From JAKJGV01 sp964617565 (GTDB lineage: Bacteria; Verrucomicrobiota; Kiritimatiellia; CAIQIC01; JAGNIJ01): DNA of 39,705 nucleotides. Below the pieces are notes generated by a model. It saw nothing but the letters and a program-made list of their open reading frames with translations, had not been told where the DNA came from and ran no database searches. A program made the position numbers and the translations under genes. The DNA lies in assembly GCA_964617565.1 (NCBI GenBank), contig CAZTYH010000022.1:1-39705 (forward strand). The letters are read 5' to 3'. Below, piece by piece: positions 24,918 through 32,750 of the stretch (positions within the stretch are counted from its first letter, which is position 1; each line of letters begins with the position of its first letter).

Positions 24918-25979
24918 ATGAAGCGATCTGTTTTGATCTTGTTTCTTGGATTGTGCTCTCAATTTGTCTTTGGCGCGTCCAGAGACGGCCTTGTCCTCCA
25001 TTTTACATTCGACAACGAACCGGGCAAATCCGCCATGGTGCTCGATGAGAGCGGATATGGAAACCACGGTTATGTGCAGGGTGCGCCCGCGTTGGTTTCG
25101 GGTGCCGCCGGAAACGCATTCGAATTCGACGGGGCAAACGACTATATTTTCGTGCCACGCAGCGCATCGTTGAATACGGCCACGCAGATCACTATGGCCG
25201 CATGGTTCAAGGCTTACCGCTACGAGGTGCAAAGACCTATTATTGATTATTACGATATGACGCACGGTTTCGGCGCACATATGTGGTGCAATGTGCATGG
25301 AGGGGCATGGTACGGCACAGGCGCTAACCTGAACGAGGCCGGAGGTATTTACGGAACGGCTCACATTATCTGTGTTTCCGATCCAAGTTTGTACGAATGG
25401 CATCACCTGGTCGTCACGTACGCCGCATCAACCGGGGTCGGCCGGTTATATCTCAATGGAGAGCTGAGCCGAACGCTCAATATGGGCGTCTTTCCCTTCG
25501 GAAGTGCCTACGATGTCTATATCGGCTGCCGACCGCAGCCGGGATGGCTTCACCGATGGGATGGCTGCCTGGATGACATTCGAATATACAACCGGGCGCT
25601 CTCGACAGATGAAGTGCTGGCCCTCTACAAGGGGAGCGACGGCGATTGTCCTCCATGCATTTCCTTCGTCGGTTTTTCCAGCGATCCGGGAGGTGATCAG
25701 GATGTCACTCTGTTTTACCAGAATGAAACATTGTACATTCGCGTTTGCGATGTGGATCTGGATGAAAACAGCACGGTCCACTTGATCATTACACCGCAGA
25801 AGCGAAAAGGAGCGGCCATCAGCGAGCGCCTTGTTTATCAACCCAACGGCTCATTCAAAGGCGCATTCCCCCTGTCGAAACTCAAGATCGGGAAAGCCCA
25901 GATTCGCATCCTCGGCAATTCCAGAAGCGGCATGAAGCTGCTTAAAGATACGGATATCACCATCTTGCCGGCCCAGTAA
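24918..25979 (+). CDS. Exported LamG/concanavalin-A-like domain protein
   Basis: A 353-residue secreted protein. ATG 24918 follows AAGGGGG by 6 bases. A signal peptide (MKRSVLILFLGLCSQFVFGA) precedes a LamG-type jelly-roll over about 22-235: LVLHFTFDNEPG, DESGYGNHGYVQG, AFEFDGANDYIFVP, ITMAAWFKA, RLYLNG and DDIRIYNRALSTDEV, the signature of LamG-like carbohydrate- or ligand-binding domains. The last 110 residues are beta-rich with no recognised fold. The gene lies on the opposite strand inside the type II secretion locus, a likely place for a secreted client, though this is inference. Six bases separate its stop from the gspK stop. Confidence 0.88.
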   Translation: MKRSVLILFLGLCSQFVFGASRDGLVLHFTFDNEPGKSAMVLDESGYGNHGYVQGAPALVSGAAGNAFEFDGANDYIFVPRSASLNTATQITMAAWFKAYRYEVQRPIIDYYDMTHGFGAHMWCNVHGGAWYGTGANLNEAGGIYGTAHIICVSDPSLYEWHHLVVTYAASTGVGRLYLNGELSRTLNMGVFPFGSAYDVYIGCRPQPGWLHRWDGCLDDIRIYNRALSTDEVLALYKGSDGDCPPCISFVGFSSDPGGDQDVTLFYQNETLYIRVCDVDLDENSTVHLIITPQKRKGAAISERLVYQPNGSFKGAFPLSKLKIGKAQIRILGNSRSGMKLLKDTDITILPAQ

Positions 25980-25985
25980 GAAGCG

Positions 25986-27065
25986 CTACGGCATCGCTTC
26001 TTCGCGCCAGAACAGGGGCGTGACCCCGGATTCGTCCGCCTGCAGCACGGCCCATATTCCGCTGCGGATCCCGTACGACTCGCCGATCGAGACAACACGA
26101 ACATAACGCCGCTCCGTTGTCGTGATTCGTTCCCGGACGCGCGGGTCTGTAATGCCCAGCCGGGAAATCACTTCGTCCACGGTCTTGAAGCCGTCGTCCT
26201 TCGTGCCCAGCTCGCCGTCCGGCCCCGCCCGCTCAAGCAGAATATCGTCCACGTCGAAATCCTCGAGCCCCGGGATCGTCAGCAACACCTCGCGGCTCGC
26301 TGTATTCACGTTCACTTTTCCGTCGCCCCAGACCGTCAGCCATCCGGCAATCCCTGTCAGCGTCTCTCCTTCAACGAATTCCGAAGGTCCGCCGTAGAGC
26401 AGGCTGTGGCTGAAGCCCTTGATCAGCAACAACTCGTCCACCGTGTCCACCGGTGCGTTTTTGCATTCGTAGCCCCGGCGCGTGTAGAAAGGATCGTCCG
26501 ACTCCGCGCCCAGCAGGCGATGATCGTCGTCCGCGTCCACCCAGTCGCGGAAACAGGCGATCAACTCGTCCCATTTATCCTGGGGTACGCCGGATTGATC
26601 GAAGACTTCATTCCAGTCTTCGTCGCTTATCGTGTTCACGTTGCGGCGGCCCTGCTCCGGCATGATGTCCACGGAGAACCGCCCCTCGCCCAGTTCCTGG
26701 CTGATCCCTGACACGCCCATGCCGCGCGAAAGATTCAAGGCGCGGATATAAACGTCCTCTTCCATATCTTCATCCTGGAATTCCTCGCTCACCTTGAAGC
26801 TCTGGGCCATGACCAGTTTCGCGTATTCAATCCCCGCGATCGCGAGATATTGGGCCCGCAGCCGCTTGCGGTAGAAAGAAGTGATGCCCGCCTCGATATG
26901 CATGTCGAAAGCAAACGCACCAATCAGCAGGGAAAGAATCAACAACACCCACAGCGCAACGATCAGCGCAGACCCGGAACGGGAGGAGGCGGTTGCCGTA
27001 TGAGCATATTTCCCCCTTCCGCCACGGCGGGCAAGCGCCTGGAAAAACGGGCGTACTGTTTTCAT
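25986..27065 (-). CDS. gspK: Minor pseudopilin GspK
   Basis: A 359-residue minor pseudopilin, much longer than the others, as expected. A basic leader, then SGSALIVALWVLLILSLLIGAF, without Glu5, as known for GspK. DWVDADDDHRLLGAESD and KVNVNTASREVLL are GspK signatures. It should cap the pseudopilus with GspI and GspJ. Its start overlaps the gspJ stop (ATGA). It is the last gene before the strand switch. Confidence 0.93.
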   Translation of the reverse strand: MKTVRPFFQALARRGGRGKYAHTATASSRSGSALIVALWVLLILSLLIGAFAFDMHIEAGITSFYRKRLRAQYLAIAGIEYAKLVMAQSFKVSEEFQDEDMEEDVYIRALNLSRGMGVSGISQELGEGRFSVDIMPEQGRRNVNTISDEDWNEVFDQSGVPQDKWDELIACFRDWVDADDDHRLLGAESDDPFYTRRGYECKNAPVDTVDELLLIKGFSHSLLYGGPSEFVEGETLTGIAGWLTVWGDGKVNVNTASREVLLTIPGLEDFDVDDILLERAGPDGELGTKDDGFKTVDEVISRLGITDPRVRERITTTERRYVRVVSIGESYGIRSGIWAVLQADESGVTPLFWREEAMP

Positions 27066-27817
27066 CGGCCGCCCCCCGTCTCATCACCGCGCTCGCCCTC
27101 ACCCTCGCGCTCGCTCTCGCCCATCTTGACGGCATTGGTTCCGGGCGGCGCGACGGGAATTTCGATCAACCGCTGCAGCGTGACCGGTGGTCCGTATTCT
27201 TCGACTGGATCCATGTATAAAGTAATCTCGACCAATCGGGGCACCGAGTTCGTATTCTCCCACGTGGTCTCCCACGATTCCTCCTCGAAATCGTACACGC
27301 GGCATTTAAAGCCTTTGACTTCCGAGGAAACAAACCAGGGCGTGTCATCGGCATCTTCCTCATCCATCATGTGCGGCATGGCGCGAATGGCCACGGCTGG
27401 ATCGCCCCTGTCATTATTCTCCACGCTGAAAAAAATCCGGTGAAGACTGTCACGGTATGGCGAATCGGGCGGCATGAACGCGGTGCTGGTGGTAACCCAA
27501 CTGATCCGGTCCGCCGGATATTCAAGGTTGCCGTTTTCGAGGCGGAATCCATACTTATCCGGCGCGGTCGTGAAATAGGCGGTTGAGCGCAACGCCGCCA
27601 CCAATTGTTCCGCCACGAAATCGCCGTGCCGCAGGCCGTCCAGCAAATCGCCGCCGCGCTGCCACGCTGTTACTGCCGCGGAAAACGTGCTCCAGATCAC
27701 CGCGAAGGCCAGCGCCAGGATCGTAAGCGCAACCAGCATCTCCAGGAGCGTGAAGCCGCCGCGGGCGGGTACTGCCGATTTTCGACCTTTATCTGGGCTG
27801 TGACACAACCGTCCCAC
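27062..27817 (-). CDS. gspJ: Minor pseudopilin GspJ
   Basis: A 251-residue pseudopilin. Prepilin signal RGGFTLLEMLVALTILALAFAVIW with cleavage after the second Gly and Glu5 present; the FTLLEMLVALTILALA pattern is typical of GspJ. Length is near the family norm. It overlaps gspI by 29 bases upstream and gspK by ATGA downstream. The C-terminus is highly charged (Glu, Arg, Gly). Confidence 0.9.
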   Translation of the reverse strand: MGRLCHSPDKGRKSAVPARGGFTLLEMLVALTILALAFAVIWSTFSAAVTAWQRGGDLLDGLRHGDFVAEQLVAALRSTAYFTTAPDKYGFRLENGNLEYPADRISWVTTSTAFMPPDSPYRDSLHRIFFSVENNDRGDPAVAIRAMPHMMDEEDADDTPWFVSSEVKGFKCRVYDFEEESWETTWENTNSVPRLVEITLYMDPVEEYGPPVTLQRLIEIPVAPPGTNAVKMGESEREGEGERGDETGGGR

Positions 27818-28256
27818 CTTCTTCTTCCTCCGGCTTGTATAAATAGGTTATCACTTCGTCAAAAAACTCCTGGCTGCGCTCGGACCAGTACACGCGCGTT
27901 CGAACAAGGAACAATCCCTCTTCGTCTTTACCGACCACTTCGATCTCGCGGGTCCAGCGATAACCCGGAAAATCGAACCCGAAACCGCCACTGTCCGACC
28001 CGGCCTGGATTTCTTCCTCCAGCACAAGCGGTTTTTCCAGCTCCACGCGCGTGAGAAGGTTTCGCGAGGTCGCGTAGCTGCGCGACTGGCGAACAACGGA
28101 TAGACAACGCGAAGCAGCGGAAATCAAGGCCGTTAGTCCGATAGCCAGCACCGCCAGCGCGAGCATCACCTCCACCAGCGTCAATCCCGCCCGCCGGGTA
28201 ACGCAGCCGCCGACCTCTGACCTCTGACTTCTGACTCCTGACCTCTTCCTACTCAT
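27789..28256 (-). CDS. gspI: Minor pseudopilin GspI
   Basis: A 155-residue pseudopilin. ATG 28256 overlaps the gspH stop by 8 bases. The signal AGLTLVEVMLALAVLAIGLTAL has Glu5 and matches GspI. The preceding leader of about 24 residues, with RKRSGVRSQRSEVGG, is encoded by a 7-base word array (28214-28248). Prepilin peptidase should remove the whole leader. The mature domain is a short beta domain typical of the family. Confidence 0.9.
   Translation of the reverse strand: MSRKRSGVRSQRSEVGGCVTRRAGLTLVEVMLALAVLAIGLTALISAASRCLSVVRQSRSYATSRNLLTRVELEKPLVLEEEIQAGSDSGGFGFDFPGYRWTREIEVVGKDEEGLFLVRTRVYWSERSQEFFDEVITYLYKPEEEEGGTVVSQPR
28214..28248. repeat. Period-7 word array inside the gspI leader
   Basis: Five units CCTCTGA, CCTCTGA, CTTCTGA, CTCCTGA, CCTCTTC. 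It is fully within the 5' coding part of gspI, in frame, and specifies the basic leader. No inverted partner is seen nearby. Confidence 0.85.
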
Positions 28257-28839
28257 ATTCCACTGTCGCCTTGCCCGAAATCGAATCCACCTGGATGCTG
28301 GCCACCTTGTCGTATTCGTCCACGAGGCGGACCGTGTAGGGATCGCACATGCCATTGGAGTAATAGCGCACCCAGTAAATGCCGTCCTTCTCCTGCGCGC
28401 CGCCGGGGTTATCAAACTGCGTCAGGAGGACCCCTTCTTCAAGCGGACGCAGTTGTTCGGTGGTCACTCCGCCCGAGGGTGCCGGCGTTGCCTGCTCGTC
28501 CACGCGGCGAACACCCGTCCGTTCGCCCCGCGCATCGAGGAAACGATTTCTTTCGTCCTGCGAGGATGAGGCGACGCTGACCACCTCGATTTCATTTTTC
28601 TTCGTATCAAAAAGAATCGCAACTTCGGTCTGCTTCAGGACCGCCATGGAACGCGCGTAACGGTGCGTCATGACGACGGTCCGGGCGGAAGTCCGCAATT
28701 TAGCGCCGCGGAAGGAACGGATGAACGACGGAACGGAAAGCCCGGCCGCGATCAGCATAATGGCCACGACCAGCAACAGTTCCAGCATGGTGAAGCCGGA
28801 GCGATCACGGAAGCGAGGAGAACATCGAACACTCAACAT
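28249..28839 (-). CDS. gspH: Minor pseudopilin GspH
   Basis: A 196-residue pseudopilin. ATG 28839 lies within the word-repeat arm; it gives a leader MLSVRCSPRFRDRSG before FTMLELLLVVAIMLIAAGLSVP, with Glu5. A longer frame back to 28938 exists but has no better ribosome site. The rest is the GspH fold (variable beta domain, RLVDEYDKVASIQVD at the end). The start codon is thus supplied by repeat sequence, and the true start is uncertain. Confidence 0.85.
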   Translation of the reverse strand: MLSVRCSPRFRDRSGFTMLELLLVVAIMLIAAGLSVPSFIRSFRGAKLRTSARTVVMTHRYARSMAVLKQTEVAILFDTKKNEIEVVSVASSSQDERNRFLDARGERTGVRRVDEQATPAPSGGVTTEQLRPLEEGVLLTQFDNPGGAQEKDGIYWVRYYSNGMCDPYTVRLVDEYDKVASIQVDSISGKATVEYE

Positions 28840-28974
28840 TGAGCTTTGAACTTCGAACTTCGGGGCATCCTGATCGCGCTGGACACGAACAGCTTTCCGC
28901 AAAAAAACCCTGCATCGAGAGCTGTCCTGATTCTGCATTCGATCTTCAATGTTGGAAGTTCAATGTTCGATGTT
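28821..28974. repeat. Period-7 inverted word repeat between gspG and gspH
   Basis: Left arm: six 7-base units AACATCG, AACACTC, AACATTG, AGCTTTG, AACTTCG, AACTTCG (28821-28862). Right arm (28933-28974), reverse-complemented: AACATCG, AACATTG, AACTTCC, AACATTG, AAGATCG, AATGCAG. The outermost 12 bases match exactly. The element spans from the gspG stop codon into the gspH coding start. Confidence 0.88.
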
Positions 28975-29411
28975 CACGATGGCCCGGTTCTGGCCCAGTT
29001 CCCGATATCGTCCGCGCTCTCCACCCCGTCAGGACCATACGACTTCAGATCGTAGCTGTGGGGATTGCGCGAGCCCGGATAGGAGTAGAGATAATCATTG
29101 CCCCACGGATCTTGCGGAAGACCTTTTTCCAGATACGGACCCCGCCAGTTCAGCGCATTGCCCGGCTTGGTCAGAAGTGATTGCAGCGATTGCGGATAGC
29201 TTCCGTTATCCACCTCGTAAAGCCGCAGCGCCATCCCGATGTTGTTGACGTCGGCTTCCGCCGCGGCAATCTGTGCCTGCCGCACGCGGCCGCCCAACCG
29301 AGGCATCGCCACGCCGACAAGGATGCCGATGATGACCACGACCAGCAGCACTTCGATCAGGGTGAAGCCGGCCGCGCTTTGCGTTCTTGCTTTCTCATAT
29401 TTTTTCTTCAT
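28974..29411 (-). CDS. gspG: Major pseudopilin GspG
   Basis: A 145-residue major pseudopilin forming the pseudopilus shaft. AGGAGGGG precedes ATG 29411. A basic leader, then AGFTLIEVLLVVVIIGILVGV with Glu5, and then the GspG body (YPQSLQSLLTKPG, WRGPYLEKGLPQDPWGN, KSYGPDGVESADDIGNW). The acidic loop near the end is where family members bind calcium. The stop codon falls at the end of the inverted word repeat. Confidence 0.96.
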   Translation of the reverse strand: MKKKYEKARTQSAAGFTLIEVLLVVVIIGILVGVAMPRLGGRVRQAQIAAAEADVNNIGMALRLYEVDNGSYPQSLQSLLTKPGNALNWRGPYLEKGLPQDPWGNDYLYSYPGSRNPHSYDLKSYGPDGVESADDIGNWARTGPS

Positions 29412-29503
29412 TTTCCCCTCCTGAAGCTGGAATTTTGTTCCTGCCGGGCCTGTTTCTCACTTTGTATTAGACATTGTACAAGACCAACGCGTTCGACGCC
29501 GGT

Positions 29504-29524
29504 CTCCAGTTTCCGGTTTCAACT
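29504..29524. repeat. Short period-7 word array between gspG and gspF
   Basis: Units CTCCAGT, TTCCGGT, TTCAACT. It touches the gspF stop codon. The remainder of 29412-29503 shows no gene; a possible gspG promoter is not clear. Confidence 0.55.
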
Positions 29525-30779
29525 ACTGCACCTTCAATCCACTGGTCAGATCAAACACAGCCAAAAGCATGCTGATGGCCACAAAACCCACCACCACCGC
29601 GATGAAAAGAATCATAAAGGGCTCCAGCACGGTGGTGAAGATTTTTACGTTCCGGTCCAATTCGTTGTCGTAACGGTTTGCGATATGCGTCAGCGCAGTG
29701 CTCATATCGCCGGTTTCCTCACCCACTGCGAGCATGTCCGTCAACAGCGGCGGAAAAATTTTGCCCTGCGCCAGCGGACCGGAAATCGTTGCGCCATCGG
29801 TCACGCGGTTGCGCGCATCGCGCACCGCCTCGGCGATGACGACATTGCCGACGGTATCTTCGACGATGGAAAGCGCCTGGAGCACGGGCACCCCGTTGGC
29901 CAGCAGCGACCCGAGCGTGCGCGCGAACTGGCCGAACGAATTGGCGGTGATGATGTGCTTCACCAGCGGCATGCGGAGCTGGCTGCGATGCCACCACCGG
30001 CGGCCGTGCGGCGTGCGCAGCAAGCGACGCACCAGGATGGTAATCGCGACAATTGCCAGCGCCAGCGCCCACCCGTAACGCATCAGGAACGAACTCATGC
30101 CGATCATTATCAGGGTCGGAAGCGGCAGCGTACTGCCCAATTCCTCGAAGATGGAGGAGAATCGGGGCACGACAAAAACCATCATGAAAAACATCGTGGC
30201 GAGTCCGAAAATGAGAATGATGGAGGGATAGATCAAGGCCATCATCACTTTCTCGCGCGCAGCCTGGACTTTCTCGTAATGCTCCGCCAGGCGCTGAAGG
30301 ACTTCCGCCAATTGGCCGCTGGCCTCACCCGCGCGCACCATGCTGACGTAGAGCGTGGGAAAAGTGTCGGGCCACTTCTCCAGCGCGCCGGAAAGGTTCG
30401 CGCCCTGGACGATATCGTCCCGCAGTTCCGTTACGATCCGATCCTGCGCCTTGTCCGTCTTGCGGCGGGAAAGTGTATGCAACGCGTTGCCGAGCGTCAT
30501 GCCGGAATTCAACAGGTCGCTCAACTCCCGCGTAAGCAGCAGGACGTCGCGCTGCCGCATCTTCCACCGCGTCGGCGCCTTCCGCTCGAATTGGAAAAAC
30601 GACTTTGATTTCCCCGTGCCCGCCTCCGTTGCGGCGGCCACGCCCGCTTCGGCAACCGAGACCGCCACCTGCCCCATCCGCTCGATCTGCAACAGGGCGG
30701 CCCGGCGATCGTTGGCTTCGAGCGTACCCTCAACCTTCTCGCCGCTTCGCGACCGCGCTATGTATTTAAATCGGGGCAT
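29523..30779 (-). CDS. gspF: Type II secretion inner-membrane platform GspF
   Basis: A 418-residue platform protein. It starts MPRFKYIARSRSGEKVEGTLEA, typical of the family. Two T2SSF domains lie at about 75-200 and 275-400, with LTRELSDLLNSGMTLGNAL and FARTLGSLLANGVPVLQAL as paired motifs, MVRAGEASGQLAEVL and AVGEETGDMSTALTHIA, and three transmembrane segments near 175-195, 225-245 and 390-410. It anchors GspE to the membrane. Its start is followed upstream by a word array. Confidence 0.95.
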   Translation of the reverse strand: MPRFKYIARSRSGEKVEGTLEANDRRAALLQIERMGQVAVSVAEAGVAAATEAGTGKSKSFFQFERKAPTRWKMRQRDVLLLTRELSDLLNSGMTLGNALHTLSRRKTDKAQDRIVTELRDDIVQGANLSGALEKWPDTFPTLYVSMVRAGEASGQLAEVLQRLAEHYEKVQAAREKVMMALIYPSIILIFGLATMFFMMVFVVPRFSSIFEELGSTLPLPTLIMIGMSSFLMRYGWALALAIVAITILVRRLLRTPHGRRWWHRSQLRMPLVKHIITANSFGQFARTLGSLLANGVPVLQALSIVEDTVGNVVIAEAVRDARNRVTDGATISGPLAQGKIFPPLLTDMLAVGEETGDMSTALTHIANRYDNELDRNVKIFTTVLEPFMILFIAVVVGFVAISMLLAVFDLTSGLKVQ

Positions 30780-30794
30780 GGGACATTCGTTTTT

Positions 30795-30822
30795 TTAGAT
30801 TTGGGATTGGATATTGGGGAGC
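30795..30822. repeat. Period-7 word array between gspE and gspF
   Basis: Units TAGATTT, GGGATTG, GATATTG, GGGAGCG in the 55-base gap between two secretion genes. It may affect translation of gspF by occupying its leader; no inverted partner is near. Confidence 0.65.
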
Positions 30823-30834
30823 GGACCATTTTTC

Positions 30835-32711
30835 TCACCCTTCCGACAGGGCTTCATCTTCTTCGGACACGCGAAGCACTTCCTCCAGCGTCGTCACGCC
30901 TTCCAGCGCCTTGTTCCAGCCGTCCTGGCGCAGGGTGTGCATGCCCTGGTGAATGGCCATGTTCTTGATTTCGCTGGTCGCGGCGCGCGTCACCACCAAC
31001 TGGCGGATCCGGTCGCTCACCACCAGGATTTCATAGATGCCTGTCCGGCCGCGGAAGCCTGTGCCGCGGCATTCCTCGCATCCGCCCGCTTCGTAGATCG
31101 TACCCGTGTTCAGCAAATCCATCGGGAACGAAATGCTCTGCAAAAAAGTCTCGTCCACCGACCACGGTTTTCTGCACGCCGTGCAGAGCCTTCGCACCAG
31201 GCGCTGCGCGATGAGCGCCTCGATCGAGGACGCCACGAGGAACGGCTCGATCCCCATATCCACCAGGCGCGTCACGGCGCCCGCCGCATCGTTGGTGTGC
31301 AGTGTGCTGAAGACCAGGTGGCCCGTCAGCGCCGCGCGGATCGCGATCTCGGCCGTTTCCTTGTCGCGAACTTCACCGACCATGATCACGTCGGGGTCCT
31401 GGCGCAGGATGTGGCGCAAACCCACCGCGAAAGTAAAATCAATTTCGGGCCGCACCTGTATCTGGTTCACGCCCGCCATCTCGTACTCGATCGGCTCCTC
31501 GATCGTGATGATCCGCTTGTCCACCGAGTTGATGGTGTGAATCCACGCGTAAAGCGACGTGGATTTTCCCGAGCCGGTCGGACCGGTAACGAGGAGAATG
31601 CCGTGCGGCTTGTGAATCATTTTTTTGAGCAGCGATTCATCCCGCTTGCTCAAGCCCAACTTGTCCATGCCCAGCATGCCGCTGCTGCGCATCAGCAACC
31701 GCAGGCTCACGCTCTCGCCATACACGGTCGGCATGGTCGAAACGCGCACGTCAATTTCCTCGCCGCGGATGCGCAGGCTGATGCGGCCGTCCTGCGGCAG
31801 GCGTTTCTCGGCAATATCCATGCCCGCCATCACCTTGACGCGCGAAATGATCGCCGCCTGGAAGCGCTTAAGCTGTGGCGGAACCGGGATCGTATGCAGC
31901 ACGCCGTCAATGCGGTGGCGAATGCGGAGATCGTTTTCCTGCGGTTCAAGATGAATATCGGTCGCGCGGTCCTGGTGAGCTTCCCAGATGATCTGGTTTA
32001 CGAACTTGACCACCGACGCTTCCTGGTCGAGTTCGCTTAGATCCTTTTTCAGCAGGTCTTCCTCGGGCGCGACCTCGATGCGGTTGTCCTGGATCATCTG
32101 CTCCAGGGTATCCGCGCCGACGCCGTAAAACTTCTTGGCCGCCTTGGCGATCTCGACGGACGCACTCAGCGCGAGGCGAACACGGAACCCGGACGCCAAC
32201 CGCAATGCGTCCACGAGCCCCTGCCGAAAAGGATCGTGCGTCGCGACACGGAGTACACCGCTTTCCATGGTGAGCGGGATGACGTTGTACTGGAATACCG
32301 CTTTGGTAGGCAGCTTGGAAAGAATCGCGGGCTCAATCGTCACATCGCCGACCCGGACAAACGGCAGCCCCATCACCTCGGCGAGCTTCTGCAGGAACGC
32401 GTCTTCGCGGGCGAAACCGTGAGACACCACTGTTTCCGTGACCCCCGGACCGCCCTGCTGCTGGCGGGAAAGAATCTCTTCCACCTNNNNNNNNNNNNNN
32501 NNNNNNNNNNNNNNNNNNNNNNNNNNNNNNNNNNNNNNNNNNNNNNNNNNNNNNNNNNNNNNNNNNNNNNNNNNNNNNNNNNNNNNGTTTCCGTGACCCC
32601 CGGACCGCCCTGCTGCTGGCGGGAAAGAATCTCTTCCACCTGCTCGGGCGAAAACAGACCGGTCCGCTCCAGGATGCCTGCCATGCGATTGGATGTCGCT
32701 GCCGTGGTCAT
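30835..32711 (-). CDS. gspE: Type II secretion ATPase GspE, split by a false assembly gap
   Basis: The motor ATPase. As written, the 100-N gap and duplicated 55 bases break the frame. Starting at ATG 32711 and removing one 55-base copy with the Ns leaves 1722 bases, a clean 573-residue protein. In that numbering Walker A GPTGSGKST has Lys331, Walker B is QDPDVIMVGEVRD (387-398), the His box FSTLHTNDA is near 416-424, and a zinc site has Cys458, 461, 493 and 496 (CTAC and CEEC). The N-terminal domain (1-150) carries the GspE/PilB N fold. The annotation is sure in family, and the repair is strongly supported by the length. Confidence 0.95.
32432..32641. other. Scaffold gap with duplicated 55-base flanks
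   Basis: 100 unknown bases (32487-32586) lie between two identical 55-base stretches (32432-32486 and 32587-32641). This is the usual result of two overlapping contigs that a scaffolder left unmerged. The extra 155 bases shift the gspE frame by two. Confidence 0.95.
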
Positions 32712-32750
32712 GAGTCAATTCGTTGAGCATACGCCTTCCCGGCCGCCTGC

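Noticed and set aside
29181..30608. A 475-residue open frame on the plus strand opposite gspG and gspF
   Set aside because: It is antisense to two certain secretion genes, His- and Arg-rich and without motifs.
32432..32641. The 55-base repeat as a real tandem duplication
   Set aside because: Identical copies flank an N run, and removing one copy with the Ns restores the GspE frame, so an assembly artefact is far more likely.
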